64,000 bases of DNA, taken from positions 1 to 64,000 of the forward strand of contig NZ_AEWI01000024.1 in NCBI RefSeq assembly GCF_000191885.1. Reading direction: 5' to 3'. This document shows positions 26,982 to 36,054 of the stretch, one piece after another (positions within the stretch are counted from its first letter, which is position 1; every line of letters starts with the position of its first letter). Under the pieces are notes generated by a model that ran no database searches, was not told the origin of the DNA, and saw only the letters and a program-made list of their open reading frames with translations. Source of the stretch: Anaerophaga thermohalophila DSM 12881. Lineage in GTDB: Bacteria > Bacteroidota > Bacteroidia > Bacteroidales > Marinilabiliaceae. The translations under genes and the position numbers were made by a program.

Positions 26982-28637
26982 ATGCTGAGATATTTGTCTA
27001 TAAAAAATTATGCGCTTATTGATGAGGCCCGCATTGAATTTGGGCCCGGATTTACCGTTATTACCGGCGAAACCGGTGCGGGCAAGTCCATTATGCTTGG
27101 CGCTTTGGGACTTGTATTGGGGCAGCGAAGCGATGTGTCGGTAATTGGCGATAAAGAAAATAAATGTGTTATTGAGGCTGTATTCGATATTTCCAATTAC
27201 GGATTGCAGTCGCTTTTCCGCGATGAGGATGTCGATTTTGATGAGGAAGCTCTTCTGCGGCGTGAAGTTCTGCCATCCGGAAAATCCCGTGCTTTTGTAA
27301 ATGATACACCGGTCAATCTGAATTTTTTGAAATTGCTTTCCGATCGCTTGATTGACGTTCACTCGCAGCATCAGAATCTTTTGCTCGGGGACAATAATTT
27401 TCAGCTGAATGTAGTGGATACAGTTGCTTCGAACCTGTCTGAAAGAGAAAATTACACCGAGGCGTATAATACTTATAAGCGGCTGACGAAGGAAAAGAAA
27501 AAACTTGAAGAGATGAATGCCCGGCAACGGGAAGACAAGGATTACTGGGAGTTTCAGTTTAAACAGCTCGACGATGCCAATCTCAGGGAAGGAGAGCAGG
27601 CAGAACTCGAACAGGAACTGGAACAGCTTACACATGTTGAAGAAATAAAAACAGCTCTTTCGCATGCGTCACAGTATCTGTATGAAAGTGAAAAGCCAAT
27701 GGTTCAGGAGTTATTTCACCTGGTCGAAGAATTCAGAAAAGTCGCTTCCTTTTTGCAGGGAGGCGTGGATTTGTTAAATCGTCTTGAATCATCATATATT
27801 GAATTAAAAGACATAGCTGAAGAAATTACAGACCGGGGGACGGATGTGGAATTCGATCCTGCCAGACAGGAAGTGGTGCGCGAGCGACTCGACCTGATCT
27901 ATTCGCTTCAGCAAAAGCACCATGTGGATTCTGTAGAGGCGTTGATTGAAATAAAGGCAGACCTGGCTGACCGTCTTGAAAAACTGGCTTCCTTTGATGA
28001 AGAACTTGCAAGGCTCGATAAGCAGATCGGCGAAGCTCTGAGTGAACTTGAAAAACGATCCAAAGTTCTGACCAAATCCCGTGAAGGTGTCTTCAGGCAA
28101 ATAGAACAAACCGTTCAAAGTCAGCTTCGCGAGCTTGGAATGCCGAATGCACGCTTTGCCGTGAGCAACAACAGAATGAAGGAGTATGGACCTGACGGCC
28201 TGGACAATGTGTCTTTCCTGTTCTCAGCCAATAAAAGTGGAGAACTGACCGATATCCCTAAGGTTGCTTCAGGGGGTGAAATATCGCGGGTAATGCTCTG
28301 TGTTAAATCGCTTTTGTCATCAGCAAAAGGACTGCCGACAATAATCTTCGATGAAATTGACAGCGGCGTTTCCGGCGAAATAGCCGATCGCATGGGCCGC
28401 ATCATGCAGGAAATGGGCCGCAATATACAGGTTATTAGCATTACACATCTTCCGCAAATTGCCGGTAAAGGCAATTATCATTTCAAAGTTTTCAAAACCG
28501 AAACCGACCATCAAACCATTTCATCCGTTAAGTTGTTGAGTAAGGAGGAACGTCTGGCTGAAATTGCAGGAATGCTTAGCGGTGCCAGTGTTACCGATGC
28601 CGCTCTCGAAAATGCACGGGCATTGCTGGAGAATTAA
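26982..28637 (+). CDS. recN: DNA repair ATPase RecN
   Basis: 551 residues, the normal length. Walker A is ITGETGAGKSIMLGALGL near residue 28, a long coiled-coil middle follows (KRLTKEKKKLEEMNARQRED), then the ABC signature VASGGEISRVMLCVKSLLS, Walker B PTIIFDEIDSGVSGEIADRM and the H-loop ITHLPQIAGK. It is an SMC-like protein that acts in recombinational repair of double-strand breaks. It is the last gene of the bamD run; fabI downstream has its own promoter. Confidence 0.93.
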   Translation: MLRYLSIKNYALIDEARIEFGPGFTVITGETGAGKSIMLGALGLVLGQRSDVSVIGDKENKCVIEAVFDISNYGLQSLFRDEDVDFDEEALLRREVLPSGKSRAFVNDTPVNLNFLKLLSDRLIDVHSQHQNLLLGDNNFQLNVVDTVASNLSERENYTEAYNTYKRLTKEKKKLEEMNARQREDKDYWEFQFKQLDDANLREGEQAELEQELEQLTHVEEIKTALSHASQYLYESEKPMVQELFHLVEEFRKVASFLQGGVDLLNRLESSYIELKDIAEEITDRGTDVEFDPARQEVVRERLDLIYSLQQKHHVDSVEALIEIKADLADRLEKLASFDEELARLDKQIGEALSELEKRSKVLTKSREGVFRQIEQTVQSQLRELGMPNARFAVSNNRMKEYGPDGLDNVSFLFSANKSGELTDIPKVASGGEISRVMLCVKSLLSSAKGLPTIIFDEIDSGVSGEIADRMGRIMQEMGRNIQVISITHLPQIAGKGNYHFKVFKTETDHQTISSVKLLSKEERLAEIAGMLSGASVTDAALENARALLEN

Positions 28638-28903
28638 ATGTCGGGAAGCCTTGGCATTGAACGGCTTCTGATCGTATTGAAAATTCGTTATGTGACATAC
28701 AGTGCAATCTCTTTTTCCCTGGTCGTCAATGCTGTTTTTTCTCAGATTTGTGCAGAGGTTCAGATTTCTTAACCCACTGTAATATTTATTATATTTCGGA
28801 TTTGATGCCCCTAAATGGCTAATTTTGAAATATTTGAATTATTTTTAAATAGATTTGATAAAAAGAAGACAGTTCGAAACTTTTTCCGGCTATGATTTTG
28901 CGG

Positions 28904-28911
28904 TATATTTG
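28904..28911 (+). promoter_or_regulatory. -7 promoter box for fabI
   Basis: TATATTTG followed by C, a perfect TAnnTTTG match 27 bases before the fabI ATG. The 28638-28903 gap before it holds no gene. Confidence 0.5.
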
Positions 28912-28937
28912 CATCCTGAAAAACAATTTTTACCGAT

Positions 28938-29783
28938 ATGGGAAATAACTTGTTAAAAGGAAAACGGGGGATTATTTTCGGCGCCCTCAACGATATGTCC
29001 ATTGCATGGAAAGTTGCCGAACTGGCCCACGAGGAAGGTGCCACATTTACCTTGTCAAACACGCATGTAGCGTGCCGGATGGGTGAAGTTGTCGACCTGG
29101 CAAAGAAGACAGGTGCAGAACTAATTCCGGCCGACGCCACAAACGTTGAGGATTTGGAAAATGTCTTCCGAAAATCAACCGAAGTACTTGGCGGTAAGAT
29201 AGATTTTGTTTTGCACTCCATCGGAATGTCTCTGAACGTTCGTAAAAAGAGGGTTTATCACGACCTGGATTACAATTACTTTCAAAAAACGCTTGATATT
29301 TCAGCCATTTCGTTTCATAAAATGCTTCAGGTGGCTTTCAAGCAGGATGCCTTAAATGAGTGGGCATCTGTACTGGCGCTATCTTACGTGGCAGCGCAGC
29401 GAACGCTTTATGGATACAACGATATGGCCGATGCCAAGGCTTTACTGGAATCAATCGCCCGTAGCTTTGGCTATATTTTCGGTCGTCAGAAAAAGGTGAG
29501 GGTCAACACAATCAGTCAGTCACCAACTGCCACTACCGCGGGTAGCGGTGTGAAGGGAATTGACGGACTGATGGATTTTGCCGATCGAATGTCTCCCCTT
29601 GGGAATGCCGACGCCGAAGATTGTGCCCGGTATTGTGTGGTAATGTTTTCCGATTATACCCGGAAAGTGACCATGCAAAACCTCTACCACGATGGTGGAT
29701 TCTCGAGTATGGGTATGAGCCTCAGAGCTATGAAGCAATACAATAAAAGCTTTGACTCAGGGGATGTGAATGATTTGTACTAA
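28938..29783 (+). CDS. fabI: enoyl-[acyl-carrier-protein] reductase (NADH)
   Basis: 281 residues. The N-terminal cofactor loop GIIFGALNDMSIAWKVAE, the segment FVLHSIGMSLNVRK and the catalytic Y-x6-K in LYGYNDMADAKALLESIAR identify the FabI branch of short-chain dehydrogenases. It makes the last reduction in each cycle of type II fatty acid synthesis. It is monocistronic, with its own promoter box and a strong terminator. The substrate loop differs slightly from the enterobacterial one (NTISQSPTATTAGSGVKG). Confidence 0.9.
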   Translation: MGNNLLKGKRGIIFGALNDMSIAWKVAELAHEEGATFTLSNTHVACRMGEVVDLAKKTGAELIPADATNVEDLENVFRKSTEVLGGKIDFVLHSIGMSLNVRKKRVYHDLDYNYFQKTLDISAISFHKMLQVAFKQDALNEWASVLALSYVAAQRTLYGYNDMADAKALLESIARSFGYIFGRQKKVRVNTISQSPTATTAGSGVKGIDGLMDFADRMSPLGNADAEDCARYCVVMFSDYTRKVTMQNLYHDGGFSSMGMSLRAMKQYNKSFDSGDVNDLY

Positions 29784-29818
29784 ATATGTGATTACTTTTA
29801 ATTCAAAAGATGATTACC

Positions 29819-29850
29819 GGCCATTCTCATTTTTGGGAATGGCCTTTTTA
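29819..29850 (+). terminator. fabI terminator
   Basis: GGCCATTC and GAATGGCC pair around a TCATTTTTGG loop, followed by T5: a textbook Rho-independent terminator 35 bases after fabI. Confidence 0.88.
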
Positions 29851-29921
29851 TTGAGTATATTTGCGGCCGGTTTTCAGACGCATTTTTAATGCCGAATCTT
29901 GCAGCAGAGCATTATTATTTG

Positions 29922-30184
29922 GATGAAACGAGCATGGCAAAGATTGTTTTAATAGATTTTTAGATGTAAGATGGTAAGATGTAAGATAAAACTGGCATGA
30001 CAAGGCATACCACAATAAGAATATGTATAAATGTTTACATGCGAGTTCCATCAGGCCAATAACTTAGACTAATTTTATACTGATGAAACGAGCATGACAA
30101 GGTTTGTTCCAAAAGTTGATGTATAAAACTCAATCATGCGAGTTCCATCAGACCAATAATTTAGACAAATTTTATATCGATGAA
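29922..30184 (+). repeat. two tandem R2 repeats ending in the cysD start
   Basis: The first copy (29924-30085) is the long form and ends ACTGATGAAA, the second (30083-30184) is compact. The last GATGAA of the first copy is the first GATGAA of the second, so units share this junction. The second copy ends TATATCGATGAA, whose ATG is the cysD start. First-copy arms CATCAG (30049-30054) and CTGATG (30080-30085) pair perfectly. Confidence 0.8.
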
Positions 30185-31085
30185 CAAATACCAGATTAAC
30201 CATCTGAAAGAACTTGAGGCCGAATCGATTTTTGTGATCCGTGAGGTGGCAGCCCAGTTCGAAAACCCTGTTATGTTGTTTTCGGGCGGCAAAGATTCTA
30301 TTGTTATGTTTCATCTCGCCCGGAAAGCCTTCTGGCCGGCAAAAGTTCCCTTCCCCTTGATGCATATTGACACGGGGCACAACTTTCCTGAAACGATCGA
30401 ATACAGGGATAATCTGATGAAGGAGACCGGTGCCCGTTGCATTGTTAAGTATGTTCAGGATACCATCGATAAGGGAAGAGCTGTGGAAGAAACCGGTATT
30501 AATGCCAGCCGCAATAAAATCCAGACCATAACGCTTTTGGATGCCATTGAAGAGGAAAAATTTGATGCAGCTATGGGGGGCGGCCGGCGCGATGAAGAAA
30601 AAGCCCGTGCCAAAGAACGTTTTTTCTCGCACAGGGATGAGTTCGGCCAGTGGGACCCCAAAAACCAGCGTCCCGAACTTTGGAATCTTTTCAACGGGAA
30701 GAAGAATATGGGTGAACATTTCAGAGTTTTCCCCATTAGTAACTGGACCGAAATGGATGTCTGGCAATATATCTATATGGAGAATATCAAACTGCCATCG
30801 CTTTATTTTACACACAAACGTGAAGTTTTCCAACGGGATGGTGTCTGGCTGGCTAAAGCCCCTTTTATGCAGCTTAAAGATGGAGAAAAAGTGGAAGTGC
30901 GCGATGTGCGTTGCCGTACCATTGGTGATATGACCTGTACGGGCGTTACTTTATCTACTGCCAATAACATCGAAGATATTATACAGGAAGTAGCAGTAAC
31001 TCGTGTAACTGAACGTGGAGGAAGAGCCGACGATAAGCGCTCAGATTCTTCTATGGAAGACCGTAAGAGGGAAGGGTATTTTTGA
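30180..31085 (+). CDS. cysD: sulfate adenylyltransferase small subunit
   Basis: 301 residues, the family's usual length. The PP-loop MLFSGGKDSIVMFHLARKA lies near residue 38, with HIDTGHNFPETIEYRD, the GGGRRDEEKARAKERFFS block and the tail RGGRADDKRSDSSMEDRKRE. It forms adenosine 5'-phosphosulfate from sulfate and ATP together with CysN. Its ATG is formed by the last bases of an R2 repeat and has no Shine-Dalgarno sequence. A half R1 repeat lies between it and cysN, but the operon order is kept. Confidence 0.93.
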   Translation: MNKYQINHLKELEAESIFVIREVAAQFENPVMLFSGGKDSIVMFHLARKAFWPAKVPFPLMHIDTGHNFPETIEYRDNLMKETGARCIVKYVQDTIDKGRAVEETGINASRNKIQTITLLDAIEEEKFDAAMGGGRRDEEKARAKERFFSHRDEFGQWDPKNQRPELWNLFNGKKNMGEHFRVFPISNWTEMDVWQYIYMENIKLPSLYFTHKREVFQRDGVWLAKAPFMQLKDGEKVEVRDVRCRTIGDMTCTGVTLSTANNIEDIIQEVAVTRVTERGGRADDKRSDSSMEDRKREGYF

Positions 31086-31102
31086 GTTCTGGGTTCGGAG
31101 TT

Positions 31103-31158
31103 GTTTTAAATACCCAAAAGTGAGTTTGGCAACAAAGATGCTTTTTAGACCGGGCTCA
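31103..31158 (+). repeat. half R1 repeat between cysD and cysN
   Basis: GTTTTAAATACCC followed by AGTGAGTTTGGCAACAAAGA and TGCTTTTTAGACCGGGCTCA, only one end of R1. It is followed by short TGATAATTG words. It would be transcribed within the cysDN message. Confidence 0.7.
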
Positions 31159-31212
31159 AAAGTAAATAAACCAATACTGATAATTGGTAATTGATAACTG
31201 ATAATTGAAAAA

Positions 31213-32490
31213 ATGAGTGGAAAAGAATCGGGATATTTAGATATGGAGCTTTTGCGGTTTACCACGGCAGGAAGTGTAGACGACGGCAAAAGCACACTAA
31301 TTGGTCGTTTGTTATTCGATTCCAAGGCCATTTTTGAAGACCAGATGGAGGCCATTGAAAAAGCAAGTTTCCGGTCGGGTGGCGAAAGTGTGAATTTGGC
31401 TTTGCTTACCGACGGACTAAAGGCCGAGAGAGAGCAGGGCATTACCATCGATGTGGCTTATCGTTACTTTGCAACCCCGAAAAGAAAATTCATCATTGCA
31501 GATACCCCTGGACATATACAGTACACGCGAAATATGGTGACCGGAGCCAGCACAGCCAATGCTGCAATAATCCTGGTTGATGCCCGGCACGGAGTGCTTG
31601 AACAAACACGTAGGCACGCCTATATAGCTTCGCTTCTGCAAATTCCGCATATAATAATTTGTGTCAACAAAATGGACCTTGTTGACTACGATGAAGCTGT
31701 TTTTGAGCAGATAAAAACCGATATGGAAGATATTTCTTCCAAATTGAGTGTTAAAGATGTGCGTTATGTCCCCATAAGCGCGCTTGTTGGTGATAATGTA
31801 GTTACCCGTTCCAAAAATATGGACTGGTACCAGGGCCCGACACTTATGTACCTGCTTGAAAATTTGCACATCGGAAGCGATATTAACCGGGATGATTTCA
31901 GATTGCCCGTGCAATATGTCATTCGCCCTCAGTCTAAAGACTTTCCTGATTACCGTGGCTATGCCGGGCGTATTGTCAGTGGAAGTCTTAGAGTTGGCGA
32001 TACCGTAAAAGTGTTACCTTCAGGTTTTACATCAAAAGTTAAATCCATTGATTTGTTTACCGAAAGTCTGGAGAAGGCTTTTGCTCCTCAATCTGTTTCT
32101 GTAACCCTTGAGGATGAATTAGATATCAGCCGTGGAGATATGCTGGTTAAAGAGTCTAACGGGCATGGTCCCAAAATCAGCCAGGATATCGAAGTGATGA
32201 TGTGTTGGTTCAACGACAGAAAAATGATACCGAGAGGTAAATATACGCTGCGCCATACAACCACCGAAATGAGATGCATGATAAACGAGGTGGAATATAA
32301 AATGAATATTAACACCCTCGAAAAGGATACCGATGACCTGGAAGTAGAAATGAACGATATTGTGAGGGTGAAGTTGCGTACTACCAAACCCCTGTTTTTC
32401 GATTCCTATAATGTCAACAGAAATACCGGTAGTCTTATTCTTATTGATGAGGGCACCAACGAAACTGTAGCTGCCGGAATGATAGTGTAG
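31213..32490 (+). CDS. cysN: sulfate adenylyltransferase large subunit (GTPase)
   Basis: 425 residues. G1 is TAGSVDDGKSTLIGRLLFDS near residue 15, G3 is ADTPGHIQYTRNM near 95, and G4 is CVNKMDLVDYDEA; EF-Tu-like barrel domains follow (GYAGRIVSGSLRVGDTVKVL). CysN hydrolyses GTP to drive APS synthesis by CysD. No APS kinase (CysC) domain is fused at the C-terminus, and none is found in the window. Confidence 0.92.
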   Translation: MSGKESGYLDMELLRFTTAGSVDDGKSTLIGRLLFDSKAIFEDQMEAIEKASFRSGGESVNLALLTDGLKAEREQGITIDVAYRYFATPKRKFIIADTPGHIQYTRNMVTGASTANAAIILVDARHGVLEQTRRHAYIASLLQIPHIIICVNKMDLVDYDEAVFEQIKTDMEDISSKLSVKDVRYVPISALVGDNVVTRSKNMDWYQGPTLMYLLENLHIGSDINRDDFRLPVQYVIRPQSKDFPDYRGYAGRIVSGSLRVGDTVKVLPSGFTSKVKSIDLFTESLEKAFAPQSVSVTLEDELDISRGDMLVKESNGHGPKISQDIEVMMCWFNDRKMIPRGKYTLRHTTTEMRCMINEVEYKMNINTLEKDTDDLEVEMNDIVRVKLRTTKPLFFDSYNVNRNTGSLILIDEGTNETVAAGMIV

Positions 32491-32513
32491 AAAAAATTTT
32501 AATATTTGATGAG

Positions 32514-32547
32514 AACCGTCAATGCCTATGGTGTTGGCGGTTTTTTT
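32514..32547 (+). terminator. cysN terminator
   Basis: AACCGTCAA and TTGGCGGTT pair with one mismatch around a TGCCTATGGTG loop, followed by a T7 tract, 23 bases after cysN. Confidence 0.75.
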
Positions 32548-32651
32548 GTGGGTTTGATTCAACTTCCTGAAAAGTCAGCAAACAGGTAGGAATGTATCGT
32601 TCTCGCTATGCAATTGCACAAGATTAATAAACGTTAAAACTAAAAAACTAT

Positions 32652-32682
32652 TTTGTTTTTTTTAGTTTTCACGCTATTTTTG
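32652..32682 (+). promoter_or_regulatory. promoter of the second efflux set
   Basis: TTTG (32652-32655), a 19-base spacer and TATTTTTG (32675-32682) match both boxes of the Bacteroidota promoter with ideal spacing, 20 bases before the TetR ATG. Confidence 0.7.
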
Positions 32683-32702
32683 AACCGCTCAATAAAAGGA
32701 AA

Positions 32703-33332
32703 ATGGAAATTAAGGAAAGAATAATTCAAGGTGCCGGAAAGTTGTTTTTTGCCCGTGGCATTAAGCGGGTTATAATGGATGAAATAGCATCGGAAGCTGG
32801 TGTATCAAAACGTACCATCTATGAAAATTTTGATGATAAAACACAACTTTTAAAGGAAACCCTCGACTATTTCCAGCATGAGCACGATTGTAATCTCAAA
32901 AGAATGACCGAACAAGCTGACAATGTTATTGAAATCATAATTGGGATTTTGCATTATGGTCTGGAAAGTATTAAAGTGGTAAACCCTCTGTTTATGGAAG
33001 ACCTGAAGAAATTTTATCCCAACATTTGGGATGAGAGTGTTCGTAAAAGCCGGGAGTCGGGCCAAATGGAGTTGCAGAGATTATTGGAAAGAGGAAAAAG
33101 AGAAGGACTTTTAAGACCGGATATCAACCCGCATCTTGTTGCAAGAATCTTTTATGAACAAATTACGCTTATTCACAATAATGAAGCATTCCCCATTGAT
33201 GAATTCCCCCGTAAGGAATTGTTCGAGAATATAGTACTAAATTTTGGTCGTGGTATTTCCACTCCCAAAGGTGTGGAAATGCTTGAAAAATTATTGTCTG
33301 ATCCAGATTCGGGAAAGAATGGCCCGGGATAA
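32703..33332 (+). CDS. TetR-family transcriptional regulator
   Basis: 209 residues. The helix-turn-helix is VIMDEIASEAGVSKRTIYEN near residues 23-42. The C-terminal half is helical, with LLERGKREGLLRPDINPHLV as a usual family segment. It leads the second TolC-adaptor-RND set, separated by 160 bases, and is likely its repressor. A near-ideal promoter lies directly upstream. The 33333-33492 gap has AT-rich ATCTAA-type words but no gene. Confidence 0.87.
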   Translation: MEIKERIIQGAGKLFFARGIKRVIMDEIASEAGVSKRTIYENFDDKTQLLKETLDYFQHEHDCNLKRMTEQADNVIEIIIGILHYGLESIKVVNPLFMEDLKKFYPNIWDESVRKSRESGQMELQRLLERGKREGLLRPDINPHLVARIFYEQITLIHNNEAFPIDEFPRKELFENIVLNFGRGISTPKGVEMLEKLLSDPDSGKNGPG

Positions 33333-33492
33333 TAGTTTTATCTTAAATCTGAAAATCTAATGGTTTGTTATTAATAGGATTCTGTATACCAATATCTTGT
33401 GTATATCTTAAATCTAACATCTGATAATCTCACCATCTATTGTAATGTTCTGAGTGTTTAGTAACCTGTTAAAATAGTAAAACCAGTTATTT

Positions 33493-34908
33493 ATGAAAAT
33501 AATGTTCAGAAAAGTTACCCTTTTACCTGTTATTGTTGCTGTTGTGTTCGTATTTCCGGGCGCTGGCACAGCACAGGAGGTCTCTGTTGACGATACTTTG
33601 CATCTGACTTTGGATAAGGCTCTGGAAATTGCTTTGTCCGAAAACCCGTTAATTAAAGTGGCAGATAAAGAGATTGAAAAAGTGGACTATTCCCGTAAAG
33701 AAGCATGGGCGGGATTAATTCCTTCGATTTCGGCGGAAGGAAGTTACAGCAGAAATGTTAAAAAGCCCGTTTTGTTCCTATCCGAAGATATGGCAGGTGG
33801 TTTAGGTGGCGGTAGTTCAACCATTGAAATAGGGTCGGACAACAGTTATTCCGCAGCTATCAGTGCTGCAATGCCACTTTTTAATATGTCGCTTTTTAAG
33901 AGTATCCAGATGACCGATGTGGAGATGAAAAGCGCTTTGGAATCAGCACGCCAATCACGGATTAATATGATTAATGAAGTGAAAAAGGCTTACTATAATT
34001 GCTTGCTGGCCAACGATTCCTATAATGTAATGTTTCGAAGTTTGCAAAATGCAAGAGAAAATTACGAAAACATTCGAAGGATGTTTGATCAGGGAGCTGC
34101 GGCAGAATATGATGTTATACGTTCTGAAGTTCAGGTACGAAATCTTGAACCTTCGCTGACAGAAGCAAAAAACGGACGTAAAGTATCTGCTTTAATGCTG
34201 AAAATTCTTCTTGGGATCGACAGTGACATCCCGCTGGGTTTTGACGAAAATCTTGAGGCTTTTAAAGAATTGATAGAAGGAATGCCTTCTGCTCCGGACC
34301 AGGATTTATCCAACAACTCCGATATCAGGCAACTGGATATTCAGAAATTACAACTTGACAAACAGTTTGAGCTGACCAGAGCCCAACGTTTTCCGACGCT
34401 TTCAGCGTTTATTAATTACCAGTTTCAAACGCAGGCCAACCATTTTCGATTCGACGACTATCAATGGGCAACCCCGATTGTTGCAGGTTTGCAGTTGCAA
34501 ATACCCATATTCAGCGGTTTCTCAAAACGGTACCAGGAAAAACAGGTGGAAGTAAGTATGGAACAGCTGAAATATCAACGCGAAAATGTTGAACGTCAGG
34601 TATCGGTATCTGTATTGAATGCCTACTCTTCCATGGAGGCAGCCGCGCAAAAAATCGAGTCGGCCAGGGTGGCTGTACGTCAGGCAGGACGTGGATACGA
34701 AATTTCTCAGGCCCGTTACCAAACCGGAGCTGGTACGCTGTTGGAACTGAACGACGCCGAAGTTGCTCTGACACAAGCCCGTCTGAATTTAAACCAGGCT
34801 CGTTTCGATTTTCTTACGGCACGTGCCGAATATGAAAAAACACTGGGGACAAATCTGCCTGAATTTGCCGAATTGCCGGGATCATCGGAAGAGACTGGCA
34901 TGGAGTAG
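33493..34908 (+). CDS. TolC-family outer membrane efflux protein
   Basis: 471 residues with a signal peptide (VTLLPVIVAVVFVFPGAGTA). The first OEP repeat starts LTLDKALEIALSENPLIKVA near residue 37; the second half includes YEISQARYQTGAGTLLELND and LTQARLNLNQARFDFLTARA, the equatorial helices of the tunnel. It is the outer membrane duct for the following adaptor and pump, 59 bases upstream of the adaptor. It is distant in sequence from the TolC protein at 11422. Confidence 0.9.
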   Translation: MKIMFRKVTLLPVIVAVVFVFPGAGTAQEVSVDDTLHLTLDKALEIALSENPLIKVADKEIEKVDYSRKEAWAGLIPSISAEGSYSRNVKKPVLFLSEDMAGGLGGGSSTIEIGSDNSYSAAISAAMPLFNMSLFKSIQMTDVEMKSALESARQSRINMINEVKKAYYNCLLANDSYNVMFRSLQNARENYENIRRMFDQGAAAEYDVIRSEVQVRNLEPSLTEAKNGRKVSALMLKILLGIDSDIPLGFDENLEAFKELIEGMPSAPDQDLSNNSDIRQLDIQKLQLDKQFELTRAQRFPTLSAFINYQFQTQANHFRFDDYQWATPIVAGLQLQIPIFSGFSKRYQEKQVEVSMEQLKYQRENVERQVSVSVLNAYSSMEAAAQKIESARVAVRQAGRGYEISQARYQTGAGTLLELNDAEVALTQARLNLNQARFDFLTARAEYEKTLGTNLPEFAELPGSSEETGME

Positions 34909-34967
34909 CTTTGATTTCTCAGATGTCTGATAAGAATGTAACCATTTAACCTTTAAAATATATATCA

Positions 34968-35996
34968 ATGAACGCAATAAGTTTGAAAAATACTTCCCGC
35001 ATTTTATCGATTGTTCTTTTCAGTGGTCTGTTAGCTTGTTCGGGACCATCTAAAGAAGAAGAAGAGAGCGGAACCAGAAAAGTAAAAACCGCTTTTTCGG
35101 GGATAGAAAATGTTAAACAGGATATGGATTTTACGGGGAACGTTGTCCCTTTTGAAAAAAATATTATCAGTCCTTCTATGCAGCTTCGAATTCAGAAAAT
35201 ATTCGTGGATGTGGGCGATGCTGTGAAAAAGGGTCAATTGCTGGTGCAAATGGATCCGGCTCAGTTGTTTCAGACTGAAGTGCAATTGAATAACCTTGAA
35301 AAAGAATATGCCCGTCTTGATACACTTTACAAGACCGGAAGTGTTTCCGAACAGCAGCTTGATCAAATGAAGACTGAACTGGACGTGTTGCGAACCAATT
35401 ACCAGAATCTTAAGGAAAATACCCGTCTGTTGTCTCCAATCAACGGTGTAGTTACTGAGCGTAACTTTGAAGACGGAGATATGTACAATATGGCTGCAGG
35501 AGCAGGAATTCTTACTGTCATGCAAATTGATCCTGTTCAGGTCGACATTAATGTACCGGAACGGTATTTCCCGGCTGTTGTTGAGAACATGGCCGTTTCC
35601 ATGCAACTGGATGTTTATCCCGACACTTCTTTTGCAGGCCGGGTCTTCCTGAAGCATCCTACTATTGATCCTGCAACCAGGACTTTTACGGTTGAAACCA
35701 TATTCCCCAACAAAGAACAACTAATACGTCCCGGAATGTTTGGCCGTGTTAATATCGTTTTCGAGACTCTCGAAAGAGTGACTGTCCCTGATCTGGCAGT
35801 TCAGCGGCAGCAGGGAACCAACGACTCTTATGTGTTTGTGGTAAAAGACGGGAAAGTAACACGGAAAGAGGTTAAGTTAGGACGAAGAGTGGATGATTTT
35901 TATGAAGTAATCAGCGGTTTGGATGAAGGAAAAGAAGTTGTTGTAGAAGGTCATACAGGACTTCTTGAAGGAACACCTGTCGAGGTGATCCAATAA
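34968..35996 (+). CDS. RND efflux membrane fusion lipoprotein
   Basis: 342 residues. The lipobox is SGLLAC near residue 25. The lipoyl halves are KIFVDVGDAVKKGQLLVQMD near 80 and PINGVVTERNFEDGDMYNMA near 155, joined by a short hairpin (LDTLYKTGSVSEQQLDQMK). The barrel domain carries RPGMFGRVNIVF. It links the TolC protein to the RND pump 58 bases downstream. It parallels 12932-13957 closely in layout (341 residues). Confidence 0.9.
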   Translation: MNAISLKNTSRILSIVLFSGLLACSGPSKEEEESGTRKVKTAFSGIENVKQDMDFTGNVVPFEKNIISPSMQLRIQKIFVDVGDAVKKGQLLVQMDPAQLFQTEVQLNNLEKEYARLDTLYKTGSVSEQQLDQMKTELDVLRTNYQNLKENTRLLSPINGVVTERNFEDGDMYNMAAGAGILTVMQIDPVQVDINVPERYFPAVVENMAVSMQLDVYPDTSFAGRVFLKHPTIDPATRTFTVETIFPNKEQLIRPGMFGRVNIVFETLERVTVPDLAVQRQQGTNDSYVFVVKDGKVTRKEVKLGRRVDDFYEVISGLDEGKEVVVEGHTGLLEGTPVEVIQ

Positions 35997-36054
35997 CATT
36001 CCGGGTTACTGTGTGTTCATACATTATATTGCGAATCTGATAATACATTAAGAA

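Noticed and set aside
31213-32490. CysNC fusion
   Set aside because: The protein ends after the elongation-factor-like domains at 425 residues; no APS kinase P-loop follows.
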